From CAYPTB01 sp964413535 (GTDB lineage Bacteria > Planctomycetota > UBA1135 > GCA-002686595), in assembly GCA_964413535.1 (NCBI GenBank), contig CAYPTB010000012.1, positions 1 through 59,500 of the forward strand: 59,500 bases of DNA, written 5' to 3'. The notes under the pieces were generated by a model that saw only the letters and a list, made by a program, of their open reading frames with translations, was not told where the DNA came from and searched no databases. Positions 18,849-27,450 of this stretch are shown piece after piece. The position numbers and the translations under genes are program-made. The first letter of the stretch is position 1, and every line of letters starts with the position of its first letter.

Positions 18849-19207
18849 CGATGAGTTTCCCTTCGGGAAGTTCCTTCGAGGTCGACCGGCGTCGCGGAAG
18901 CCCGCGCTGGTTGGCCGAGCATCTCTTCGACCTCGCGACCCCGCGCCGGCGCACGCGCGGCGGCACCGAGCCTGCGAACGGACAGGCCGTGGAGGCGACT
19001 ACTGTAGGCCGCGCGCACCCTCCGACAAGGGGGCGACGAGGGGACGACAAGGGGCGACGAGCGGCAGCCCATTCACGGTGGCCGACGTCCTCCCCCGTGC
19101 CGCTCCTTCGCGCACGCCCGAAGGCATGGGAGGGCTCCCCGACGGCAGACCGAGGGTCGCCGTCCGCCGCGCTTTCGGCTCTGCGCGGCTCGGGATAGGC
19201 TTCGCGG
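18849..19207. other. divergent intergenic region between mrp and queC (359 bp)
   Basis: No convincing gene. It must hold the promoters of the divergent mrp and queC genes, but I cannot place them reliably. Positions 19023-19062 contain a purine-rich run with GGGGCGAC-like repeats. I see no clear preQ1 riboswitch in front of queC. Confidence 0.5.
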
Positions 19208-19951
19208 ATGCCCCGCAGCGCTCGAGTTCGCGAAGCGGCCGTGTGCCTCGTCTCCGGCGGAATGGACTCGGCGGTCGTGCTGGCGGAGGCGTCGGCTTCG
19301 GGCTTCGCCACGCACGCGCTCTCGATCGCCTACGGGCAACGCCACGCCCACGAGCTCGCCGCCGCGCGCCGCGTGGTGCGCGCGCAAGGCGCCGTGGAGC
19401 ACCGCGTGGTCACGGTCGACCTCGCCGCGCTCGGCGGTTCGGCGCTGACCGGCGGCGGCGAGGTGGAGAAGGACCGCGCGCTCCACGCGATCGGGACGGG
19501 CGGCGTGCCCTCGACCTACGTTCCCGCGCGCAACACGATCTTCCTCGCGCTCGCGCTCGGCTGGGCCGAGGTGCTCGGCGCGCGCGACCTGTTCCTCGGC
19601 GTGAACGCGGTCGACTACTCGGGCTATCCGGACTGCCGCGAGCCGTTCCTGCGGGCCTTCGAGGCGCTCGCCGCCGTCGCGACGGCCGCGGGATCGGAGC
19701 GCGGGGCCACCTTCCGCGTGCACGCGCCGTTGCTCGCGCTCACGAAGGAGGACGTCGTCCGGCGGGCGCTCGAGCTCGGAGTCGATCTCTCCCTGACGCA
19801 CACCTGCTACGACCCGCTCGAGCGCGAGGGCCGGGTGCTCGCTTGCGGTCGTTGCGACGCCTGCAGGCTGCGCCTCGAGGGCTTCCGTCGAGCGGGTGTG
19901 CGGGATCCCGTTTCCTACGCGCACGGCGTCGAGGAAGTCGAGCACGCTTGA
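19208..19951 (+). CDS. queC: 7-cyano-7-deazaguanine synthase
   Basis: 247 residues, ATG 19208. It makes preQ0 from 7-carboxy-7-deazaguanine, ammonia and ATP in queuosine (or 7-deazaguanine DNA) synthesis. The PP-loop SGGMDSA lies near residue 16, followed by AYGQRHAHEL, VPARNTIFLALALGWAE and GVNAVDYSGYPDCR. The zinc site is the C-terminal set of four cysteines (TCYDPL and ACGRCDACRLR). No other queuosine genes are in the window. The stop sits 15 nt before the mazG start, so the two are likely one transcript. Confidence 0.95.
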   Translation: MPRSARVREAAVCLVSGGMDSAVVLAEASASGFATHALSIAYGQRHAHELAAARRVVRAQGAVEHRVVTVDLAALGGSALTGGGEVEKDRALHAIGTGGVPSTYVPARNTIFLALALGWAEVLGARDLFLGVNAVDYSGYPDCREPFLRAFEALAAVATAAGSERGATFRVHAPLLALTKEDVVRRALELGVDLSLTHTCYDPLEREGRVLACGRCDACRLRLEGFRRAGVRDPVSYAHGVEEVEHA

Positions 19952-19965
19952 GCGAGGAGAGCGAC

Positions 19966-20856
19966 GTGCGGCCCCGTACGGAGACGACCGCTTCGAACGA
20001 GACGCGCGCGTTCGAAGCGCCCCCGCAGAGCGGCGATCGGCGCGGGGACGCGCTCGCCGCCCTGGTCGCGGTCGTCGACCGCCTGCGCGCTCCAGACGGA
20101 TGTCCCTGGGACCGCGAGCAGACCGTCGGGAGCATGGCGCCCAGCCTGATCGAGGAAGCGTTCGAAGCGCTCGAAGCCATCGAGAGCGAGGACGACGGCG
20201 CCGCGCTGGAGGAGCTCGGCGACCTGCTCATGGTCGTCGTGCTCATCGCGCGGATCGCCGAGCAGGACGGGCGCTTCGACCTCGCCGATGCCGCGCGCGC
20301 GGTCACCGACAAGCTCGTGCGGCGCCACCCGCACGTGTTCGGCTCCGGCGAGGTCGACTCCGCGGCCCACGTCGTCGCGAACTGGGAACGCATCAAATCG
20401 ACGGAGCGCGCGGCGAAGCAGAGCGACGCGAGCGCCCTGGCGGGCGTGCCCGTCGCGTTGCCGGCCCTCCAGCGCGCGAACCGACTGGGCGCGAAGGCCA
20501 TTGCGGCGGGCTTTCGTTGGGCCGATGCGGACGGCGCCCTCCTGAAGCTCGAGGAAGAGGTGCGCGAAGTCCGTGCGGCCCTGGCGTCCGAGGGGGACCC
20601 GGAGAGCCGCCGGCTCGCCCTCGAGCACGAGCTCGGTGACGTGCTGCTCGCCGCGGCGCTCCTGTGCAACTACGTCGACCTGGATGCCGAGCGCGCAGCA
20701 CGCGCGGCCGTGCGGCGCTTCGAGGCGCGCTTCCGTACGATGGAGGAGGCCGTCGGAGGCGACGTGCGCCGGATCGACCTCGATGCCTTGCTGCGAGCCT
20801 GGCGCGAGGCCAAGGAACGGGAAAGTGCCCTCACGCATCGAGACCCACCGGCGTAG
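19966..20856 (+). CDS. mazG: nucleoside triphosphate pyrophosphohydrolase MazG
   Basis: 296 residues. GTG 19966 is preferred because GAGGAG lies 6 nt upstream; TTG 19948, overlapping the queC stop, is the alternative. Two tandem MazG domains are present: RLRAPDGCPWDREQT with EEAFEALEAI and EELGDLLM (about 30-125), and a second with KLEEEVREV and HELGDVLLA (about 195-270). These carry the Mg-binding ExxE/ExxD acidic residues. MazG hydrolyses NTPs to NMP and pyrophosphate and clears faulty nucleotides. The N-terminal about 25 residues look disordered. Confidence 0.93.
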   Translation: MRPRTETTASNETRAFEAPPQSGDRRGDALAALVAVVDRLRAPDGCPWDREQTVGSMAPSLIEEAFEALEAIESEDDGAALEELGDLLMVVVLIARIAEQDGRFDLADAARAVTDKLVRRHPHVFGSGEVDSAAHVVANWERIKSTERAAKQSDASALAGVPVALPALQRANRLGAKAIAAGFRWADADGALLKLEEEVREVRAALASEGDPESRRLALEHELGDVLLAAALLCNYVDLDAERAARAAVRRFEARFRTMEEAVGGDVRRIDLDALLRAWREAKERESALTHRDPPA

Positions 20857-20893
20857 TGCGGCGCTTCGTTCCGCCAACCCGACGACAGAGTCC

Positions 20894-21640
20894 ATGTCCG
20901 ACACGCCCATCGTCGTTTCCGACGTCTACAAGTTCTTCGGGCCCAGCGGGAGCCAGAACGCCGTGCTGCGCGGCGTTCGCTTCGACGTGCGCCAGGGCGA
21001 GTTCGTGTGCGTGATGGGGCCGAGCGGATCGGGCAAGACGACGCTCCTGCACCTGATCAGCGGTCTCGACGAGCCTTCGAGCGGCACGATCGACCTCCTG
21101 GGACGCGCTCTGTCGCGCTTGTCGCCGCACGAGCGCACGCTCTTGCGGCGCGAGGCGGTCGGGTACGTGTTCCAGTTCTTCAACCTGCTCCCCAACCTCA
21201 CTGCGCTCGAGAACGTCGGGCTGCCGCTCGCGATCCAGGGCAAGAATCCCGCGCGGCACCGCGAGCTGGTCGAAGGGCTCTTCAGCCGCTTCGGGCTCGA
21301 GCGCTGCACGAATTCGATGCCGCACCAGCTCTCGGGCGGGGAGATGCAGCGCGTCTCGATCGCGCGTGCTCTCGCCGGCGGGCAGCCCGTGCTCCTGTGC
21401 GACGAGCCGACCGGGAACCTCTCCCAGAAGCACGGTCTGGAGGTGATGAACACGCTCCGGCGCGTCGCCGACGAAGACGGCCGGACCGTGTTGCTCGTCA
21501 CCCACAACCCGCGCGATGCGGCGTTCGCCGATCGCATCCTGTTCCTCGTGGACGGCGAGATCGACGCCGCGAACGAGCTCGTCGGACCCGGGATTCCCGT
21601 CGAGCGCATCCACGAGTCGCTGGCTCACCTGCACATCTGA
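20894..21640 (+). CDS. ABC transporter ATP-binding protein (LolD/MacB type)
   Basis: 248 residues, ATG 20894. Walker A GPSGSGKTTLL near residue 40, Q-loop VFQFFNLLPNLTALENV, signature LSGGEMQRVSIARAL, Walker B LLCDEPTGNL and the H-loop THNPRDA are intact. The Q-loop neighbourhood and DEPTGNL are typical of the MacB/LolD/FtsE class, which powers export of lipoproteins or peptides through FtsX-like permeases. Its stop overlaps the start of the permease gene (TGATG), so the two subunits are made together. Confidence 0.93.
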   Translation: MSDTPIVVSDVYKFFGPSGSQNAVLRGVRFDVRQGEFVCVMGPSGSGKTTLLHLISGLDEPSSGTIDLLGRALSRLSPHERTLLRREAVGYVFQFFNLLPNLTALENVGLPLAIQGKNPARHRELVEGLFSRFGLERCTNSMPHQLSGGEMQRVSIARALAGGQPVLLCDEPTGNLSQKHGLEVMNTLRRVADEDGRTVLLVTHNPRDAAFADRILFLVDGEIDAANELVGPGIPVERIHESLAHLHI

Positions 21641-24246
21641 TGGGACTCGCCGGCACCCTCGCGCGGAAGAACCTCGTCCAGCACCCCGGACGCACGCTGT
21701 TCTCCGTGCTCGGGATCTCGGTCGGCATCGCGACCGTCGTGCTCGTCTTCACGCTCGATCACAACACGATGGTCGGCCGGCGCCTGGTCGCCGACAAGCA
21801 GAACTGGCAGGCCGACGTCGAGGTGCATCCGGAGAAGGGCCTCGCGGACGCGCGCGGCGAGCTGGCCCGGACGCCCGGGGTGGCGCGCGTCTCCGCGCAC
21901 TTCCAGCAGGACGTCCTGATCCGCGCCGCCGGAGCGCCGTCGGATCGAGGCCCCGAGCGGAAGGCCGTGCGCCTGTTCGGCATCGAGGCGGAAGCAGGAG
22001 CGGACCTCGGTGTGTACTTCCTGCGCGACGGCGCTCACCTCGATCCGAATGCGCGCCGTCGCGAGTGCTTGCTCGGACTCGCCCTGACGCAGGAGCTCGG
22101 CGTCGCGATCGGCGACACGGTCCACTTGGCGCAGCCGCGGCGCAGAGCGAAGAAAGTGTGCGTGGAGGGCGAGCTCCAGGAATTCGACGTGAAGGGGGTC
22201 GACCCCGTCGACTGGCCGCACGTCGTCGTGGGCGTGATCGAGCCCGAGCGTCTGGGCCGACGCTCGGGAGGCGCGGTGGTGGTGGTCGACTACGCGAAGG
22301 GCCGCGAGCTCTACCTCGACACGCACATCGCCGAGACCTTCTGGGTGCGCAAGGATCCCGCGATCGACGTCGAGCGGCTGGAGACGAGCCTCGGCGAGCG
22401 CTTCTCCTTCGACATCTCCAAGGGCGCCGTGGTGGGGCAGTCGTCGGACGAGCGCGCGTTCCGCAACGGCGTGCGGCTGGCAGGCCTCTTCGCCCTCGTC
22501 CTCGGCCTGTACGTCATCTTCCACACGCTCTCGATGTCGCTCGTGGAGCGCGTGCGCGAGGTCTCCTTGCTCGACGCGCTCGGCGCCACGCGCCGCCAGA
22601 TCGCCAAGATCTTCTTCGGAGAAGCGCTGTTCATCGCGCTGACGGGTGGAGTGCTAGGCACGGCCGTCGGGCTGGGGCTGACGCGTTTCCTCTTGCGCCG
22701 CGGCGTCACGACGATCGGCGTGGGCAAGAACATCCAGACCTTCGAAGTGCCGTGGGAGGTCGTGGGGCCGCTGACGGCGGTGGGGGTGGGGATCGCGCTC
22801 CTCGGGTCGGTCTATCCGCTCCTGCGCGCGCGGGCCACCGACACCGTCGCGGTGCTGCGCGGCGAGGACGTGGGCGGAACACGCGGAGTGGCGCGCGGGT
22901 TCCAGCTCTTCACCGCGATCCTGCTCGTCGTCATCCTGCCGGGGCTGTACCTCGTCATCGCTCCCGTGATCGGCGAGATCGACCACACGTTCGTCGCCGT
23001 CCTCTTGGGCGGGATCGGCGTGCTCGCGCTGCTCGTCGGGTTGCCGTTGCTCGTGCCCTCGATCCTCTCCGCCGTCTGCACGCGGATCACGAAGCCTTTC
23101 GACGAGCTGTGGCCGCTCGCGGGTCAGCTCGCCGCACGCTCGATCCGCCACAGCCCGACGCGCATCTCGGCTTCGGTCGCGGCCATCGCGCTCGTCACAT
23201 CGGCCTTCATCGGCTTGAAGGGAATGACGAACAGTCTGCGCGGCGAGGTCGAGGTGTGGGGGGCGCGGGCGGTCGCGGGCAAGCTGTGGGTGCGCGGCCT
23301 GCCCGACGTGACCTACGACGACCTGTGGGGTGCGCTCGGGCCCGAGACGCACGTCGTGGGCATCGAAGCGGGGGATGCGCGCGTCTACAGCCCCTTCCTG
23401 ATCCTCGGCCTGCGCGAGGAAGAGCTCGCGCGCTTTGGTCCGTGCGAGCGCGACCCCGCGCTGCTCGAGGCCATCTCGCACGGTCAGGGGGTGATCCTAT
23501 CCTCGCGCGTCGCGAAGCTCTACGGCCACGAGGTCGGAGACGCCATCCACGTGACGACGCCCGGATCCGGCGTGCAGACCTTCTCCGTCGTCGCGATCTC
23601 GGACGAGTACGGCTACTTCTACGAGCCCGACGAGCGCCTGTACGGCGTGGTCGGAGCGAACTACGTCCGGCGCTACTTCTGCCTCGAAACGGACACGACG
23701 ACCTTCGCCGCGCTGGAGCTCGAGCCGGGCGCGTCGCCGGACGCGGCCATCGCTTCCCTGAATCACGTGTTCAGCGGCGTGCCGGAACTCGTCATCAAGA
23801 CCGGGGACGACATCCTCGCCTGGCAGATCGAGGACATCACCCGCGACTTCCGCTTGTTCGACATCATCCTCGGATTGACGGCACTGCTCGCGGGGCTGGG
23901 CGTGCTCAACGGACAACTGCTCTCCGCGCTCGAGCGCTGGAAGGAGATGGGCGTCCTGCGGGCGCTCGGCATGACCCACCGTCAGGTGGCGGGGATGGTG
24001 CTGCTCGAATCAACGGTGGTGGGGGTCACCGGCGCCGGGCTCGGTCTCGTCGTCGGTTCGATCTTGACGCCGATCATCGTGGAGGCGCTCCAGGTGATCT
24101 CGAGTCTGCCGCTTCCGCACCGCTCCGCGGGGCCGTGGCTCTTCTGGTCCCTGCTCGGAGCCGTCCTCATCACGGTGCTCGCCGGCCTCTATCCGATCTG
24201 GCGCATGAATCGCTTCGACGCCCTGCGCGCCGTCCGCACGGGGTGA
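21640..24246 (+). CDS. FtsX-like ABC transporter permease with two permease units
   Basis: 868 residues, ATG 21640. It begins with a MacB-type amphipathic start and TM1 (RKNLVQHPGRTLFSVLGISVG) and a periplasmic domain (about 45-270). A first FtsX core (EVSLLDALGATRRQIAKIFF, TMs about 285-400), central helices, a second large outside loop and a second FtsX core at the C-terminus (EMGVLRALGMTHRQVAGMVL) follow. The duplicated layout resembles LolCE fusion or YbbP-type permeases. With the coupled ATPase it likely extracts lipoproteins or extrudes a hydrophobic substrate from the inner membrane. Confidence 0.9.
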   Translation: MGLAGTLARKNLVQHPGRTLFSVLGISVGIATVVLVFTLDHNTMVGRRLVADKQNWQADVEVHPEKGLADARGELARTPGVARVSAHFQQDVLIRAAGAPSDRGPERKAVRLFGIEAEAGADLGVYFLRDGAHLDPNARRRECLLGLALTQELGVAIGDTVHLAQPRRRAKKVCVEGELQEFDVKGVDPVDWPHVVVGVIEPERLGRRSGGAVVVVDYAKGRELYLDTHIAETFWVRKDPAIDVERLETSLGERFSFDISKGAVVGQSSDERAFRNGVRLAGLFALVLGLYVIFHTLSMSLVERVREVSLLDALGATRRQIAKIFFGEALFIALTGGVLGTAVGLGLTRFLLRRGVTTIGVGKNIQTFEVPWEVVGPLTAVGVGIALLGSVYPLLRARATDTVAVLRGEDVGGTRGVARGFQLFTAILLVVILPGLYLVIAPVIGEIDHTFVAVLLGGIGVLALLVGLPLLVPSILSAVCTRITKPFDELWPLAGQLAARSIRHSPTRISASVAAIALVTSAFIGLKGMTNSLRGEVEVWGARAVAGKLWVRGLPDVTYDDLWGALGPETHVVGIEAGDARVYSPFLILGLREEELARFGPCERDPALLEAISHGQGVILSSRVAKLYGHEVGDAIHVTTPGSGVQTFSVVAISDEYGYFYEPDERLYGVVGANYVRRYFCLETDTTTFAALELEPGASPDAAIASLNHVFSGVPELVIKTGDDILAWQIEDITRDFRLFDIILGLTALLAGLGVLNGQLLSALERWKEMGVLRALGMTHRQVAGMVLLESTVVGVTGAGLGLVVGSILTPIIVEALQVISSLPLPHRSAGPWLFWSLLGAVLITVLAGLYPIWRMNRFDALRAVRTG

Positions 24247-24250
24247 ACGC

Positions 24251-24273
24251 GGTGCCAGTCCCCGGCTGGCACC
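24251..24273. terminator. short hairpin after the ABC exporter operon
   Basis: An 8-bp perfect stem (GGTGCCAG / CTGGCACC) around a 7-nt loop, 4 nt after the permease stop and 74 nt before tRNA-Asp. It has no T-tract. The stem shares GGTGCCAGTCC with the large inverted repeat at 8927-8937, so it may be a short member of the same REP-like family. Confidence 0.55.
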
Positions 24274-24347
24274 CCGATCACCCCCTGCGACCGGCCAGAC
24301 GCTTGAGGCGCGCAGGCTCGAGGCTATACTCCCGCCCGCACAGCCGC

Positions 24348-24424
24348 GGGGACGTAGCTCAATTGGTTAGAGTGCCGGCCTGTCACGCCGGAGGTTGCGG
24401 GTTCAAGTCCCGTCGTCCTCGCCA
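24348..24424 (+). tRNA. tRNA-Asp (GTC)
   Basis: A full cloverleaf: acceptor GGGGACG pairs with CGTCCTC, D-arm GCTCAATTGGTTAGAGT, anticodon loop CTGTCAC with anticodon GTC, and T-arm loop TTCAAGT. Discriminator G73 is an Asp identity base, and the CCA is encoded at 24422-24424. Confidence 0.96.
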
Positions 24425-24554
24425 TCCCCGCGCCCACCTTCGCCGCGGGAAGGCGTGAGTTCGCAGCGCCAAAGTCGCGGCCACGTGTCGCGCGCGCGAG
24501 CTACTTGTCGGTCGCGAGACGACCGCTACTCTTGATCTCCGCCCCAGCGCTGCC

Positions 24555-25778
24555 ATGTCCCCGCCCTCTTCCTCGATTCCGCCGCCTATCGTGGTCGAGG
24601 ACGAGAGGGCTTTCGAGCGGATGCTGGAGGACCTCTCGCACGAAGGCGTGATCGCGGTCGACACGGAGGCCGACTCCTTCTTCAACTACCACGAGAAGGT
24701 CTGCTTGATCCAGATCACGGGCGCGGAGCGCGACTACGTCGTCGATCCGCTGGCAGGCTTCGACGTCGCGGAGTTCGGGAACGTGCTCGCGGACCCTTCC
24801 CGCACCAAGGTCTTCCACGACGGCGAGTACGACATCACCATCCTGAAGCGGGACTACGGCTTCCACTTCGCGAACCTGTTCGACACGCGCGTCGCTGCTG
24901 CGGCCCTCGGTGAGAAGAATCCCGGGCTCGCCTCGGTCCTGAAGAAGCACTTCGACGTCGATCTCGACAAGTCCCTCCAGCGCTCCGATTGGAGCCACCG
25001 ACCGCTCACCGAGAAGCAAATCGCCTATGCGCGGCTCGACACTCACTTCCTGATCCCGCTCAAGGAGCGGTTCGAGGCGGAGCTCGAGCGGCTGGGACGA
25101 AGCATGATCGTCGCCGGGGAGTGCCACCGGTTGGCCGGCATTCCGGCGACCGTGCGCTCCTTCAATCCCGACGAGTTCATTCGGATCAAGGGCGCGCGCG
25201 AGCTCGACGGCGCGGAGAAGCGCGCACTGCGCGAACTCTACATCCTGCGCGACGTCCTGGCCTCGCAGGCCGACCGCCCACCGTTCAAGGTCATGAGCAA
25301 CCAGCTCTTGCTGGTACTGGCCGAAGCCCAACCGCGAACCATCAAAGGGCTCTCGAACGTCCCAGGCTTCTCGTCGCGGATGATCCGCAAATTCGGGGAC
25401 GACGTCATGGCCGCGCTCGAGCGCGCGCGGTCGAGCGGACCGATCACCGCGCTGCCGCACCTGCCTGCCAAGGACGGGACTTCGTCCCTCGACGACGCAG
25501 AGTACGAGCTCCACGAGCGGCTGCGCACCTGGCGCAAGCAGCGCGCCGAGGAGGAAGGCATGGACTCCTCGCTGGTGCTGAACCGCTTGCTCCTGATCGA
25601 ACTCGCCCTCGCGCGCCCGACGACGGCCGAAGAGCTCTCGAGAATCGACGCCCTGGCCGACTGGCAGCGTGAGCGCTACGGCGAGGAACTCGTCCGCCTC
25701 GTCGGCGACTTCGAGCGCGACCTCGCGAGCGGGAAGATCTCGATCGCCCGCGGTCGTCGGGTTCGCCGCGAGGTCTGA
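24555..25778 (+). CDS. ribonuclease D-like 3'-5' exonuclease with HRDC domain
   Basis: 407 residues, ATG 24555. The DEDDy exonuclease residues are present: VDTEADSF (Asp, Glu) near residue 35, FHDGEYDI (Asp) near 90, and YARLDTHFL (Tyr, Asp) near 157. One HRDC helical domain (about 215-295, RPPFKVMSNQLLLVLAEAQP) follows, and a second helical C-terminal part has weaker similarity. RNase D trims 3' ends of tRNA precursors, which fits the position directly after tRNA-Asp, although the order may be chance. Confidence 0.9.
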   Translation: MSPPSSSIPPPIVVEDERAFERMLEDLSHEGVIAVDTEADSFFNYHEKVCLIQITGAERDYVVDPLAGFDVAEFGNVLADPSRTKVFHDGEYDITILKRDYGFHFANLFDTRVAAAALGEKNPGLASVLKKHFDVDLDKSLQRSDWSHRPLTEKQIAYARLDTHFLIPLKERFEAELERLGRSMIVAGECHRLAGIPATVRSFNPDEFIRIKGARELDGAEKRALRELYILRDVLASQADRPPFKVMSNQLLLVLAEAQPRTIKGLSNVPGFSSRMIRKFGDDVMAALERARSSGPITALPHLPAKDGTSSLDDAEYELHERLRTWRKQRAEEEGMDSSLVLNRLLLIELALARPTTAEELSRIDALADWQRERYGEELVRLVGDFERDLASGKISIARGRRVRREV

Positions 25779-25973
25779 GCACGCCTCTCGCGATCGGCCG
25801 GCGGCATGCCGAGCGCGCGTGTGCGCGTGTGCGCAGGGGAGCGCACGCCGAGGATCGGAACTCCGCCAGCGCGTGTTGCGGCCGGCGCGGGGAGCTCGAA
25901 AGAAAGTTCTTCGTTGGGCAGGCGGGTTCCGGCCGGCAGACCACGAAACCCGTTCCTGGGGTTCTGCGCTGGC

Positions 25974-26128
25974 GCCCGTTGAAGAAGTCATCCGGCGTCA
26001 TGAACCCGTCCTCCACTCCAGTGCGGCACCCGAGAGCCTCTTCACCCATTCGCCTGCGTTCCCGGGCACCACGCCGAAGCGGATGCCGGGCACTTGGCAT
26101 CCGGAGCACTTCTTCAACAGGCTGCTAG
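25974..26128. mobile_element. small inverted-repeat element (MITE-like or IS remnant)
   Basis: Terminal inverted repeats at 25974-25995 and 26101-26122 share GCC(C/T)GTTGAAGAAGT and then TCCGG, with about three mismatches in 22. The outer right end reads CTAGCAGCCTGTTGAAGAAG on the minus strand, a form often seen at IS ends. The about 105 bp inside carries no transposase. The flanking non-coding stretch 25779-26216 otherwise shows no gene. Confidence 0.5.
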
Positions 26129-26216
26129 AAGACGTGAGGTTCCTTTTAGTTGGCCTCGGCCGGGCGGCGATAGTCGGTTTGGGGACGTCGGCATCGAGCC
26201 GGCGAAACGTGGGGAA

Positions 26217-26807
26217 TTGGAAAGCGAAGAAGTAGTCGCCGCAGCGCGAGCGCAGCGGACCGGACGCAAGCACCTGCGCTCCGGAGCACGTGGATTGACG
26301 CTCCTCGAGCTCATGCTCGGAATCACCGTGCTCGTCGTGGGCCTGCTCTCCTATGCCCAGGTGACGATAGGAACGCTACGGTCGCAGGCCCTGACTCGCG
26401 AGAAGGCTCTGGCGACCGAGGCGGCCAGACGCGTCATCGAGGAGATGAAAGCGGGCACGTTCGTCGACGTTTTTCGCCAGTTCAACGCGACGGCGGCGGA
26501 CGACCTGCCAGGTGCGCCGGGGAGCGGATTTGCTGTTGCCGGGCTCGATGCCGCGGAAGACGACGCCGACGGTTTGCCTGGGAGCGTGATCTTTCCAACT
26601 CCAGTCGGATTGCCGGGAGCGCTCACCGAACAATGGGCCGACGCCAGCTTCGGCCCTCAACTCGACATCGACGGGCAGAATGGCGTCGACGCTGCGGATC
26701 ACGCGCTTGACTACCAACTCCTACCCACGATCGTTCGGGTCCGTTGGCGCAATCGCACGGGGGCCGCGGAGGTCGAGCTCCGAACGATCCTAGGAGACGT
26801 CCCATGA
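26217..26807 (+). CDS. PilV/GspI-like minor pseudopilin
   Basis: About 196 residues if TTG 26217 is the start; the start is uncertain because no ATG or GTG lies between the upstream mobile element and the leader. A type IV prepilin leader and cleavage site are clear: GARG followed by LTLLELMLGITVLVVGLLSY, with Glu at +5. The C-terminal part contains DIDGQNGVDAADHALD, a Ca-binding EF-hand/dockerin-like loop. Minor pseudopilins form the tip of type II secretion or type IV pilus fibres. It overlaps the next gene by ATGA. GC content is visibly lower than in the upstream genes. Confidence 0.75.
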   Translation: MESEEVVAAARAQRTGRKHLRSGARGLTLLELMLGITVLVVGLLSYAQVTIGTLRSQALTREKALATEAARRVIEEMKAGTFVDVFRQFNATAADDLPGAPGSGFAVAGLDAAEDDADGLPGSVIFPTPVGLPGALTEQWADASFGPQLDIDGQNGVDAADHALDYQLLPTIVRVRWRNRTGAAEVELRTILGDVP

Positions 26808-27445
26808 GCCGTTCGCAGGGGGGCTTCACGCTGATCGAGCTGTTGATTACGACGGCTCTCCTAGGTGCCGTGATGGGAAGTGCCATCCTGTTCAGCGTCT
26901 CGAGCTCACAGCTCCACCGGGAGGCGTCGATGCGCGCTACGGCGCAGACGAAGGCGCGACGCATCCTCGATCGCATCGTCTCGGAGATAGCCTACGCCGA
27001 GCGCGACAGCTTGCTGCCCGATGCTACGGGAGGCAGCGGTACGAACGATATCCGCTTCAACCGCATCGAGGGAATGGTGGGGGGCGTCGCCGTTCCCGGA
27101 GTGACGATGCGTCTGTGGCGCGAGCCGTCCCCGACCGATCCGGACGATGGAATCGACAACGACGGCAACGGATTGATCGACGAGGGACGACTCGTGCTCG
27201 TGCGCGACGATGGAGGCCCCGCTGAGCGTTCGACCGTCCTCGTCAATACCGTCCGGGAGCTGTTCGAAGGGGAGGCTCGCGGAAACCTCGTCGACGAGAA
27301 CGGGAACGGAGTCATCGACGAGAGTGGCTTCTTCGTTCATTCCAATGCCAACCTCCTGACCATCGGGATCAGCATCGACGAATGTGGTTTGGACGGCACG
27401 AGCGTGGTCGCTTCGGTGACCGCAACCATCGCTTTCAGGAACTAG
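26804..27445 (+). CDS. PilW/GspJ-like pseudopilin with Ca-loop motifs
   Basis: 213 residues, ATG 26804. The prepilin site is canonical: a basic leader MSRSQGG followed by FTLIELLITTALLGAVMGS. Two EF-hand-like loops are visible, DNDGNGLIDE near residue 122 and DENGNGVIDE near 164, which should bind calcium. The ATGA overlap with the PilV-like gene and a 5-bp gap to the next gene make one operon. The protein probably joins the PilV-like protein in a pilus-like tip complex. The machine's ATPase and platform genes are not in this window. Confidence 0.85.
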   Translation: MSRSQGGFTLIELLITTALLGAVMGSAILFSVSSSQLHREASMRATAQTKARRILDRIVSEIAYAERDSLLPDATGGSGTNDIRFNRIEGMVGGVAVPGVTMRLWREPSPTDPDDGIDNDGNGLIDEGRLVLVRDDGGPAERSTVLVNTVRELFEGEARGNLVDENGNGVIDESGFFVHSNANLLTIGISIDECGLDGTSVVASVTATIAFRN

Positions 27446-27450
27446 GGGCA

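Noticed and set aside
18849..19207. Possible preQ1 riboswitch before queC
   Set aside because: No A-rich pseudoknot-type tail or conserved loop found next to the start.
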